NCBI RefSeq assembly: GCF_014646515.1
Contig: NZ_BMNK01000009.1
Span: forward strand, 248,001 to 312,000
Length of the DNA: 64,000 nt
Source: Nonomuraea glycinis
GTDB lineage: Bacteria; Actinomycetota; Actinomycetes; Streptosporangiales; Streptosporangiaceae
Reading direction: 5' to 3'
Shown in pieces: positions 24,079 to 31,233 of this stretch. Under the pieces are notes generated by a model. It was not told the origin of the DNA and did not search any database. It saw nothing but the letters and a program-made list of their open reading frames with translations. The position numbers were made by a program, and so were the translations under genes. Numbering within the stretch: position 1 is the first letter of the stretch; every line of letters starts with the position of its first letter.

Positions 24079-24492
24079 TTAACGGCACTTGCGACAGCGT
24101 CCGAAGACGGTCAGGTGCCGCACATCGGCCTCGAAACCCAGCTCGTCGTCCAGCCCTTTGACCAGGCCCTCCGCCAGCTGCGGACGCACCTCGCTCACTT
24201 CGCCGCAGCCCCGGCACACCAGGTGCACGTGATCGGCCTCGGCCGCCAGGTGGTAGGTGGGAGCGCCGTGGCCGAGATGGGTGTGCGTCACCATGCCGAG
24301 CTCTTCGAGCAGTTCCAACGTGCGGTAGACGGTCGAGATGTTGACCCCGCGGGCGGTCTGACGGACCTTGACGCAGATCTCCTCGGGAGTCCCGTGCTCC
24401 AGCTTCTTGACCGCCTCCAGCACGAGCTGCCGCTGTGGAGTGACCCGATAGCCCTTGGCGCGAAGCTCCTCATGCCACTGCGTCTCCGTCAT
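24079..24492 (-). CDS. fur: Fur-family metalloregulator (Fur/Zur)
   Basis: 137 aa. Winged helix GYRVTPQRQLVLEAVKKL and NISTVYRTLELLEELGMV (recognition helix), then the dimer/metal domain with HxHLVCRGCGEV and C-terminal CRKC, so both structural Cys pairs are present. Whether iron, zinc or peroxide is sensed cannot be decided from motifs; the neighbours (ygfZ, nitrobindin, DUF2470) point to iron/haem. ATG 24492. A Fur/PerR-like core AATCATTAT lies about 100 bp upstream. Confidence 0.92.
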   Translation of the reverse strand: MTETQWHEELRAKGYRVTPQRQLVLEAVKKLEHGTPEEICVKVRQTARGVNISTVYRTLELLEELGMVTHTHLGHGAPTYHLAAEADHVHLVCRGCGEVSEVRPQLAEGLVKGLDDELGFEADVRHLTVFGRCRKCR

Positions 24493-24559
24493 GTCCCGAG
24501 TGTACGGCTGATGGATATTCGCTTGCCTCGTCCGCGCACGACCGCATAGCTTCGGCAGT

Positions 24560-24770
24560 ACGCGGAAAGGAGGTGGTCCAAACAATGGTGAATCATTATT
24601 GGACTAGCGAGGTGGTTGTCCGCTAACGACGCGGACTTGTTGCTTCGGGTCGTTCGCGAGTACGAGGCAACCACCGGGGCCCCTGGCAGCCGGAGGACGG
24701 GATCCCATCCCGGCCTTAGTCCATCCGGCCCACCTGCTCGGCAGGTGGAACGTCGCCTGGGGCCCTTCTT
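24560..24770 (+). ncRNA. Candidate structured RNA / leader element with mutually exclusive helices
   Basis: No known family recognised. Potential helices: GTCCAA (24577-24582) with TTGGAC (24599-24604) around the mini-ORF start; GGTGGTTG (24611-24618) with CAACCACC (24668-24675); TCCGC (24619-24623) with GCGGA (24631-24635); GTTGCTTCG (24639-24647) with CGAGGCAAC (24663-24671), which excludes the second helix; CGGGAT-CCC-ATCCCG (24699-24713); GCCGGA..GGAC (24690-24698) with GTCC.TCCGGC (24719-24729); CCACCTGC-TCG-GCAGGTGG (24730-24748); and an enclosing GGGCCCC..GGC with GCC.GGGGCCC (to 24765), followed by TTCTTC. Plus-strand transcription is inferred from the strong ribosome site. Confidence 0.45.
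24585..24626 (+). CDS. 13-codon mini-ORF with very strong ribosome binding site
   Basis: Encodes MVNHYWTSEVVVR. AAAGGAGGTGGTCC, one of the best Shine-Dalgarno sequences in the window, ends about 8 nt before the ATG. The start codon lies inside a potential hairpin and the 3' half covers GGTGGTTG, one arm of a long-range helix, so a translating ribosome would change the downstream fold. No gene follows on the same strand. Could be a leader peptide, a dual-function RNA, or chance. Confidence 0.4.
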   Translation: MVNHYWTSEVVVR

Positions 24771-24776
24771 CAGCTC

Positions 24777-25073
24777 TCAGTGCTCTCCCCTGGCGGGGAT
24801 GCCCAGCTCATGGCAGGCGTCGCGATAGAGGCGGACCACCGCCATCCGCACCTGGGCGCGCTCGGTCAGGCTCTCGCCCCACGCCACCCTGACCTGCTCG
24901 CCGCCGTCGACGGTGAACTCGATGGCCTCCCCGTCGACCCCGCTCGTCACCGCCGTGGTCGCCTCCGGCCGACCGCCGAGACCCCGCACGATGATCAGGG
25001 CGTCGTCCGCGTGATCGTCGTTCATGTGCCGCTTGATCGCGTCGACCGCGTCCGCGGTGAACGGAGAGCTCAT
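24777..25073 (-). CDS. DUF2470 domain protein
   Basis: 98 aa, single DUF2470 domain: AIKRHMNDDHADDALIIVRGLGG, then VDGEAIEFTV and VRMAVVRLYRDACHELG. The same domain is fused to PPOX-type haem oxygenases (HugZ/HutZ) and related proteins, where it helps bind haem. Here it is free-standing, 4 bp downstream of the nitrobindin gene, which supports a haem-linked role. ATG 25073. Confidence 0.9.
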   Translation of the reverse strand: MSSPFTADAVDAIKRHMNDDHADDALIIVRGLGGRPEATTAVTSGVDGEAIEFTVDGGEQVRVAWGESLTERAQVRMAVVRLYRDACHELGIPARGEH

Positions 25074-25077
25074 CTGC

Positions 25078-25581
25078 TCAACCCACCTTCTTCAGCTCCG
25101 CCGACATGTGCGACGTCAGCGGCCGCCCCATGGCGGCCATGTCGTACGCCCACATCAGATTTCCCTTGACGAGGCCGTACAGGCGGCGGCCCGCGGTGTA
25201 TTCCTTGGCCGTCGTCGTGCGCGCCACCACGTCCGTCTGCAGGTCGATCTTGTGGAAGACGACCTCGCCGACGTAGATCTCGACGACGCCGGTCGGGTGC
25301 GCCAGCAGCACCTCCAGCTGCCGGTCGGGCTGTGCCCGCCAGTAGCCCGACTCCGTGGCCAGCGGCTTGACCCGGTTGCCGTCCTGGTCCAGGAGCCAAG
25401 TGCGGCTCACGTACGTGAGAAAGGGCTTGCCGTTGTGCCCGAACTCGATCTCCTGGCCGAAGTTGAAGCTCTCGATCGTCGGATAGCCTCCGACGCCCGC
25501 GCCCTCCCACCGGCCCAGCAGAAAGGCGATCGGCTCCAGGTCGGGGTGCACCGGCACCGGCTCCTCGTGTTCTACTCCCAT
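25078..25581 (-). CDS. Peroxynitrite isomerase / nitrobindin-like FABP-fold haem protein
   Basis: 167 aa beta-barrel. Signature GRWEGAGVGGYPTI at about 22-35 (nitrobindin GxWxGxGxGxYP) and the C-terminal RRLYGLVKGNLMWAYDMAAMG. Mycobacterial and human relatives bind ferric haem and isomerise peroxynitrite to nitrate; the proximal His is expected near the C-terminus, here in the LTSHMSAEL segment. The order nitrobindin, DUF2470, fur, ygfZ groups haem/iron functions. ATG 25581 follows a G-rich site. Confidence 0.9.
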   Translation of the reverse strand: MGVEHEEPVPVHPDLEPIAFLLGRWEGAGVGGYPTIESFNFGQEIEFGHNGKPFLTYVSRTWLLDQDGNRVKPLATESGYWRAQPDRQLEVLLAHPTGVVEIYVGEVVFHKIDLQTDVVARTTTAKEYTAGRRLYGLVKGNLMWAYDMAAMGRPLTSHMSAELKKVG

Positions 25582-25625
25582 GGCCCCCAACCCTATTGAC
25601 TCCGCCGGGGACTAGGGTGACGGGC

Positions 25626-25988
25626 ATGGCACGATCACTGGTGATCAAAGTGACAGCAGGCGCCGACGAACCCGAGCGCTGCAACCAGGCGTTCACGGTC
25701 GCGGCCGCCGCCCTCGCGAGCGGCGTCCCGGTGTCGCTCTGGCTGACCGGCGAGGCCGCCTGGTTCGCCGTGCCGGGCAAGGCCAAGGAGCTGACCCTGG
25801 AGCACGCCGTCCCTCTGCCGGACCTCCTGGACGCCGTTCTCGCGGGCGGCCGGGTGACCCTGTGCACGCAGTGCGCGGCCCGCCGCGACATCACCGTCGA
25901 CGACGTGATCGACGGCGTACGCATCGCCGGCGCTCCGACGTTCGTCGAGGAGGCCGTCGCAGAGGGCGCGCAAGCGCTGGTCTACTGA
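25626..25988 (+). CDS. DsrE-family protein
   Basis: 120 aa. DsrE/DsrF-like fold: SLVIKVTAGADEPERCNQAFTVAAAALASG, VPVSLWLTGEAAWFAVPG, and a Cys pair in RVTLCTQCAARRDI. These proteins take part in sulfur-relay chemistry or are uncharacterised 'predicted peroxiredoxins'. Divergent from nitrobindin by 44 bp. Close homologues sit in the same sulfur/haem neighbourhood in streptomycetes (from memory). Followed by the 36 bp tandem repeats. Confidence 0.85.
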   Translation: MARSLVIKVTAGADEPERCNQAFTVAAAALASGVPVSLWLTGEAAWFAVPGKAKELTLEHAVPLPDLLDAVLAGGRVTLCTQCAARRDITVDDVIDGVRIAGAPTFVEEAVAEGAQALVY

Positions 25989-25994
25989 CCGAGG

Positions 25995-26133
25995 CGGTCA
26001 CTGGGCGAGGACGGTGCCGAGACCGACCGACGGTCAGCGGGCGAGCACAGTGCCGCAACCGACCTGCGGTCAGCGGGCGAGCACGGTGTCGAGACTAATC
26101 GGCGGTCACTGGGCGAGGACGGTGTCGAGGCGT
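25995..26133. repeat. 36 bp tandem repeat, four copies, over the gatD 3' end
   Basis: Copies start at 25995, 26031, 26067 and 26103, each beginning CGGTCA(C/G)(T/C)GGGCGAG. The last copy contains the gatD stop codon and its final codons (LDTVLAQ), so the other three are copies of the gene end placed behind it. Confidence 0.9.
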
Positions 26134-26819
26134 TCCTGGCGGAGTTGCTCGTAGCGGGTGTCGTCCAGCGGGGCGAGCTCGCCGGCCCGCCAGGTGAGCA
26201 GCAGGTCCGCCAGGGCCGGGTTGCGGGCCAGGGCGGGGCCGTGCAGGTAGGTGCCGACCACGTGGCCGGCGTAACAGCCTTCGAAGCCGTCGCCGTTGCC
26301 GACGCCCTTGATCGTCTGGGACAGGGGCTTGACGCCGGGACCGAGGCTGGTGACGCCCATGTGGTTCTCGAAGCCGGTCAGGGTGGGCAGGCCGAGGTTG
26401 GCGTCCACCTCCGCGACCAGTTCGCCGACGGCGCGGGCGGGGCCGCGGGTGCTGGCGATGTCGAGCAGGCCGATGCCGTCGACCGGCTGGCCTTCCTCGC
26501 CGCCGAACGTGCTGCCCATGATCTGGTAGCCGGCGCAGACGGCGAGCATCGCGGCGCCGTGCGCGATGGCGCGGTGCAGGCCGCCGTCACGGCGCAGGCG
26601 CTCGGCCGCGAGGATCTGGGGACGGTCCTCGCCGCCGCCGATGAGGTAGATGTCACCCGATTCCGGCACCGGGTCGGCGGAGCGGACGTGGATGGTCTCG
26701 GTCTCGATGCCCCTGCGCTGTGCCCGGTGCTCCAGGACGAGCACGTTGCCCTGGTCGCCGTAGGTGCTCAGCAGGTCAGGGTAGATCCAGACGATGCGCA
26801 GGGCGCTGTCAGACGGCAC
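26106..26819 (-). CDS. gatD: Lipid II isoglutaminyl synthase, glutaminase subunit GatD
   Basis: 237 aa CobB/CobQ-like class I glutamine amidotransferase. Nucleophile Cys in LAVCAGYQIMGSTF, the catalytic His in GTYLHGPALARNPALAD, and the N-terminal VWIYPDLLSTYGDQGNVLVL. It releases ammonia for MurT, which amidates D-Glu of the peptidoglycan stem peptide. GTG start, overlapping the murT stop by 11 bp. The 3' end is tandemly duplicated downstream. Confidence 0.94.
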   Translation of the reverse strand: MPSDSALRIVWIYPDLLSTYGDQGNVLVLEHRAQRRGIETETIHVRSADPVPESGDIYLIGGGEDRPQILAAERLRRDGGLHRAIAHGAAMLAVCAGYQIMGSTFGGEEGQPVDGIGLLDIASTRGPARAVGELVAEVDANLGLPTLTGFENHMGVTSLGPGVKPLSQTIKGVGNGDGFEGCYAGHVVGTYLHGPALARNPALADLLLTWRAGELAPLDDTRYEQLRQERLDTVLAQ

Positions 26820-28038
26820 GACCGAACTCCGATCGGATCTGCTGGAAGGCGGTGTAGTTGGCGATCACGTCGACGCGGCCGGGCGGCTGCATGGCCAGCG
26901 CCTCTGTGAAGGAGGTGCAGGTGGCGAAGGGCACGTCGGCCACTTCGAGCCGCAGCGCCAGGTCGAGCCGGCGTTCGCCGGTGATGAACACGGGACGGCC
27001 GCGCAGGATGCGGTAGTCGACGTCCCACAGCCAGGAGGTGTCGCGCCCGTCGGGGCCCTTGGCGTTGACCGACAGGATGATCGGCAGGTCGGGGTCGCTG
27101 ACGTCGAACGCCTCCAGCCAGCCGGCCGGGTTCTTGGCCAGCAGCAGCCGCGCCTGGCGGCCGTCCCGCTCGACCGTGGTGTAGCGGCCGGCGACCGAGG
27201 TGACCTCGCGCAGGCTGGGCAGCGCCTGATCCACCGGCAGGCCGAACGCCTCGGCCACGGCCAGCGCCATCGCGGCGTTGGAGCGGTTGGCCAGGCCGGG
27301 GAGCTGGATGTCGAGCAGCCACCGCTCGCCGCGCGGGTCGATGACCGCGTCGTCGTCGAGGATCCACTCCGGCTCGGGCCGGTGGAAGGTGCACTCGCGG
27401 CAGGCCCAGTCGACGCCCTTGCGCTCCAGCGGCCCGCCGCACTCCGGGCAGCTCCAGGAGTCTTCCTTCCAGCGCTGGCCGCCGGCGACCCAGGTGACCT
27501 TGGCCGCGGTGGAGGCGCCCCAGGTGACGAGCGGGTCGTCGCAGTTGGCGATGACGTGGGTGGGCTTGCCCGACAGGGCCTTGCGCCACTTCTGCGCCAG
27601 CAGCCAGATCTCGGCGGCGCGGTCCATCTGGTCGCGGCTGAGGTTCATCAGGCAGACGACGCTCGCGCCGGTGGTGTCGAGGACCTCCGGGAGGTATTTC
27701 TCGTCCACCTCCAGCACGCCGTAGGGGGCGCCCTTCTGCTGCGACAGCGCGGAGACGTGCCCGGCGGGCATGTTGGCGCCGAAGGCGTTGGTGGCCACCT
27801 GCCCCAACCGCAGCAGCGCCGAGGTGATCAGCCGGGTCGTGGTGGTTTTGCCGTTGGTCGCGCTGACCAGAGCCAGCTTGCGATCTCGGGCGAGCTGGCG
27901 GAGCAGGTCGGGCTCGAGCATCAGGCCGACCCGCCCGCCGATCACCGAGCCGTCACCGCGCCCGGTCATCCTGGACAGCGTCGCGGCACTGCGGCCCAGG
28001 GCGCTCGCGAGCTGAGCCCGCAGTGGAAGCTGGGTCAT
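26809..28038 (-). CDS. murT: Lipid II isoglutaminyl synthase, Mur ligase-like subunit MurT
   Basis: 409 aa. P-loop SATNGKTTTTRLI (about 59-71), central Mur ligase domain, and a four-Cys zinc ribbon CPECGGPL...CRECTF inserted at about 195-220, diagnostic for MurT. The C-terminal DUF1727-type domain includes GRDTSWLWDVDY. ATP activates the D-Glu carboxylate of lipid II, then GatD-derived ammonia amidates it. ATG 28038; coupled to gatD by overlap. This pair is standard in actinobacteria. Confidence 0.94.
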   Translation of the reverse strand: MTQLPLRAQLASALGRSAATLSRMTGRGDGSVIGGRVGLMLEPDLLRQLARDRKLALVSATNGKTTTTRLITSALLRLGQVATNAFGANMPAGHVSALSQQKGAPYGVLEVDEKYLPEVLDTTGASVVCLMNLSRDQMDRAAEIWLLAQKWRKALSGKPTHVIANCDDPLVTWGASTAAKVTWVAGGQRWKEDSWSCPECGGPLERKGVDWACRECTFHRPEPEWILDDDAVIDPRGERWLLDIQLPGLANRSNAAMALAVAEAFGLPVDQALPSLREVTSVAGRYTTVERDGRQARLLLAKNPAGWLEAFDVSDPDLPIILSVNAKGPDGRDTSWLWDVDYRILRGRPVFITGERRLDLALRLEVADVPFATCTSFTEALAMQPPGRVDVIANYTAFQQIRSEFGRAV

Positions 28039-28121
28039 GTACAGGGATCCTAGTCGGCATTGGGGACCTGACACCGCCTTCTGAGGGTCGGCGACACGTC
28101 CGATTCGGGTGATTCGCCAAG

Positions 28122-31100
28122 TCAGCCGGATTCGGCGAAGGTGATCTCCGGAGTGCCGCCCTGCTCGAACGGGAGCACGAACCTGCGCGGCCACGACAGG
28201 ACCCCTTCCAGCCACCCCGCTCCCATCGTCTGGCCGACGTGGCGCAGCCGGGCCTGGGCCTCGATCCCGACGGCGACCGTGGTGATGTCCCGCTGGACGC
28301 TCTCGCTCTCGTCGTCGCCCAGGATGACCCGCCACGCCAGGGCCCTGTTGTGGTCCACCTCCATCGACAGCGGGTGGTGTCGCAGGGCCTTGGCGCGGTG
28401 GCCGAGCAGCTCGGTGCGCGCGAGGTCGGCCGAGCCGCCGCCGTTGCCGCCGACCGCGCCGTTGCCGCCGCCGTTGCCGCCGACCGCGCCGTTGCCGTTG
28501 CCGTTGGGCTGCTGGCGGAAGAGCGCGTACTCCATCGGCGGCGCGGGGCTGCGCAGGTCAGGGGCCGGCCTGCCGTACGGGAAGAGTCTGTCGACCTCGT
28601 GCAGCCAGCGCACCTGCGGGATGACCCACGAGGCGCCGGGGCGCTCGCCGCCGGTGTCCAGGGTGGCGAGCAGGCGGGTGGCCGTCTCCGCGGCCTTCTC
28701 GGTGAGCAGCGCCGGGTCGAACCAGCTCCGCAGCGACCAGGCGCGCCGCTGCACCGCGCGTTCGACCAGGGTGGCCAGCAGGCACTCCCGGCGCCGGGCC
28801 GGCAGCTCGGCCCAGGCCGCCGCCAGCGAGCGCGGCACGCCGGGCAGCGGCCGGTTGCTGACGAAGGCGAGCACGACCGTGTCGCACCAGATGCGCAGCC
28901 AGGCCCACTCGGGCGCGTCGGCCAAAACGTCGGCCTCGCGCAGCTCGACCAGCGTGCACGCCTGCCCGGTGCGGCACTGGCCGCCGCAGGCCGCCGACCT
29001 GCGGCCCCGGATCGGCGGGGGCGGGCTGGTCAGCAGCTTCTCGCGGCTCTCGCCGAGCGGCACGCGCACGCGCAGCGGCCGGTCCATGCCGTCGGCGAAC
29101 ACGGCCGCGTCGCCCGGCGGCAGCGACACGACCTGGCGGGACTGCTCCTCGCTGAGGTTCATCGCCGCGCCGACGAGCTGCCTGTCGTCCTCGGCGGGCA
29201 GCCGGTGTACGACCTTCAGCGCGGTGTTCTTGACCACGTCGGAGACGAGCTTGGTGGGGATCTGCTCGGCCACCACGATGCCCTCGCCGTACGCCCTGAT
29301 CTCGGCGAGCATGCCGGCGAGCAGTTCGACGGCGTGGGTGGCGGCCCGTCCGGCGCCGCGGTCGCGCAGCAGCCGGTGCGCTTCCTCGATGACGATGACG
29401 TGCCGCAGGTCGGTGGACTTCTCCTGCCTGGCGCGCATCCGGAGGTGCTCCACGATCCTGATGATCAGCGTGCCCATGAGGAACGCCTTGTCCTCGTCGT
29501 TGGCCACGTCCTCGATCGCCAGCACCACGTTGCGCCGCAGCAGCCCGCCGATGTCGGCCGGGTGGCCGCCTTCGAAGAAGCGCCCGGCCGAGCCGACCCG
29601 CAGCGAGCGCAGCCGGAGCGAGATGAAGCCCTCGACGTCGGCCTGCACCTCGCGGCCGTAGCCGATCTCCTTGATCACGTCCATGGCGTGCTGCTGGAGC
29701 TGCTCCAGGGTGGGCACGCTGGGCGGCACCTTGGAGCCGGGCACCGCGCCGCCGGTGACCACGTCCCAGCCGGTGGCCTCGTAGACCCGCTGCAGCGCCA
29801 GCGACATGATCTGCGGGAACGGCTCCTCGGCGTCGAAGGCGGCCATGAACAGCGCCCGCACCATGTCGATGTGCGCCTGGACCGGGTAGCCAGGCTCCGG
29901 CTCCAGCGGGTTGATGCTGAACGGCACGCCGGAGGGCGCGGACGGGTTGATCACGGTGACCGTGCCGAGCGACTCGACGCGCCCGGCCATGGCGGCGTAC
30001 TCGGACTTGGCGGCCTCGATGGCCAGCCACGGGATGTTCGCCTGGCTGAGCTGCTCCAGCAGGTGCCTGACGGTCTGCGACTTGCCGGAGCCGGTGGCGC
30101 CGGTGACGAAGGCGTGCCGGTTGAGCGTCGCCAGCGGCACCCGGAACGAGCCGACGGCGCGGTCCTGGCCGTCGAGGATCTCGCCGAGCTCCAGCTCGCC
30201 GCCCTCGGCCTCCGAGGTCACGTCGAAGAACCCGGAGTCGAGCACCCGTACGCCCGGCACCTCGCGGCGGGGCAGGCCGGCCAGCGCGGCAAGGGCCCCG
30301 GCCGTCGCGGCGAACGGGGCGGCGGCGCCGTCGGCCGGGTCCTGCATGGTGATCGCCAGCGCGTCCGCCAGGGTGTAGACGGATCCCTGGGCGCTGCGCA
30401 GCCGGTAGGGGTGGTGGCTCATCTCGACCGACCCGACCAGCACGGGGGCGATCTGGCGCAGCTCCTCGGCGGTGGCGCCGCCGGCCAGCACCCGCGTGTT
30501 CCACAGGCCCGCCTCACGGAAGGCGTCGAGCTCCTGCATCCGCCGTTCGGCCCGCTCGGCGTCGAACCTGGACCGCTCGGAGGCGTCGCCGTACTGCCTG
30601 AGCACGTTGAGCTGGGTGCGCAGGTGGGCCACCTCGGCGTCCAGCAGGTCGGTCGGCTCGGCCACGACCAGCCAGGCGAACGGCCGGGACATCAGCGTGA
30701 CCAGCGTCGACTCGAACAGCGTGGGCCGTTTCAGCTCGTCGGGGTCGCCGCCGTACTCGCGCCGGCCGCCGAGCGGCGGCGCCTGGCGGCCCGGGCACGG
30801 CGTCCACACCAGGTCGGCCAGGTCGGCGAGGTACTCGTCGTCGAGCTCGACGCCGCGCGCGCCGCCCGGGAAGAGCAGCGGCTGCGGGCCGCCCGGCCGG
30901 CTGGGCGCGTCGTGCGCCCGGCGTGGCTGGCGCGGCGGTGACAGCGGCCCCGCGTTGGTGATCAGTTCGAGCGGCGCGCCGGAGCCCCGGGAGAGCCAGC
31001 CGATGACGAACGGCCGGTCGCGCTGCGCCGCCGAGAGCACGGCGGGCAGCACGGTGACGAAGTCCCACTCTGCCGACGAGCTACGCGAGGGTGCGGCGAT

Positions 31101-31148
31101 CGACTGGATTCGGTACCAGGGACCGCTCAGCGACACACTCGACTGCAT
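28122..31148 (-). CDS. HerA/FtsK-like P-loop ATPase (DUF87-type), core of an uncharacterised locus
   Basis: 1008 aa. Residues 1-300 are a poorly recognised N-domain with a helical stretch (LDAEVAHLRTQLNVLRQYGDA). About 318-660 is a HerA-type motor: the region before the P-loop (LELGEILDGQ), Walker A GATGSGKS with Lys356, Walker B VIVIEEAHRLL (Glu588-Glu589), then IRAYGEGIVVAEQIPTKLVSDVVKNTALKVVHRL, typical of HerA hexameric translocases. After it comes a Cys cluster (C721, C725, C731) and a Gly/Asn linker from a 30 bp repeat near residue 885. ATG 31148. The neighbours are membrane proteins, not NurA, so export or envelope work is as likely as DNA processing. Confidence 0.85.
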   Translation of the reverse strand: MQSSVSLSGPWYRIQSIAAPSRSSSAEWDFVTVLPAVLSAAQRDRPFVIGWLSRGSGAPLELITNAGPLSPPRQPRRAHDAPSRPGGPQPLLFPGGARGVELDDEYLADLADLVWTPCPGRQAPPLGGRREYGGDPDELKRPTLFESTLVTLMSRPFAWLVVAEPTDLLDAEVAHLRTQLNVLRQYGDASERSRFDAERAERRMQELDAFREAGLWNTRVLAGGATAEELRQIAPVLVGSVEMSHHPYRLRSAQGSVYTLADALAITMQDPADGAAAPFAATAGALAALAGLPRREVPGVRVLDSGFFDVTSEAEGGELELGEILDGQDRAVGSFRVPLATLNRHAFVTGATGSGKSQTVRHLLEQLSQANIPWLAIEAAKSEYAAMAGRVESLGTVTVINPSAPSGVPFSINPLEPEPGYPVQAHIDMVRALFMAAFDAEEPFPQIMSLALQRVYEATGWDVVTGGAVPGSKVPPSVPTLEQLQQHAMDVIKEIGYGREVQADVEGFISLRLRSLRVGSAGRFFEGGHPADIGGLLRRNVVLAIEDVANDEDKAFLMGTLIIRIVEHLRMRARQEKSTDLRHVIVIEEAHRLLRDRGAGRAATHAVELLAGMLAEIRAYGEGIVVAEQIPTKLVSDVVKNTALKVVHRLPAEDDRQLVGAAMNLSEEQSRQVVSLPPGDAAVFADGMDRPLRVRVPLGESREKLLTSPPPPIRGRRSAACGGQCRTGQACTLVELREADVLADAPEWAWLRIWCDTVVLAFVSNRPLPGVPRSLAAAWAELPARRRECLLATLVERAVQRRAWSLRSWFDPALLTEKAAETATRLLATLDTGGERPGASWVIPQVRWLHEVDRLFPYGRPAPDLRSPAPPMEYALFRQQPNGNGNGAVGGNGGGNGAVGGNGGGSADLARTELLGHRAKALRHHPLSMEVDHNRALAWRVILGDDESESVQRDITTVAVGIEAQARLRHVGQTMGAGWLEGVLSWPRRFVLPFEQGGTPEITFAESG
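28441..28500 (-). repeat. 30 bp direct repeat in the HerA-like ATPase gene
   Basis: 28441-28470 and 28471-28500 are nearly identical (differing only at the end) and encode a Gly/Asn-rich linker. Confidence 0.85.
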
Positions 31149-31191
31149 TTCATCCCCCCACAGACGGTTGTTAGTAAAACTCCGCCGCCCG

Positions 31192-31233
31192 TCAGCGCAT
31201 CACCTCGACATTGACCATTTCATTGACCGTCAT
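31192..31233 (-). CDS. Possible 13-residue coupling ORF
   Basis: ATG overlaps the stop of the preceding membrane gene (CAATGACGG) and encodes MTVNEMVNVEVMR. It is AT-richer than its surroundings and ends 43 bp before the ATPase start. It may only pass ribosomes on; low confidence. Confidence 0.2.
   Translation of the reverse strand: MTVNEMVNVEVMR

Noticed and set aside
24608..24640. T-box riboswitch (GGTGGTTGTCCGC resembles the T-box core)
   Set aside because: No stem I specifier region, no aminoacyl-tRNA synthetase or amino-acid gene downstream, and the core differs from GGTGGNACCGCG.
24616..24828. 70-codon frame starting in the structured region
   Set aside because: Runs into the 3' end of the convergent DUF2470 gene, has no ribosome site, and its composition fits a chance frame through hairpins.
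28239..30941. 900-codon open frame on the plus strand opposite the HerA-like ATPase
   Set aside because: Antisense shadow of a GC-rich gene: no recognisable domains, His/Gly/Asp/Val-rich composition, no ribosome site.
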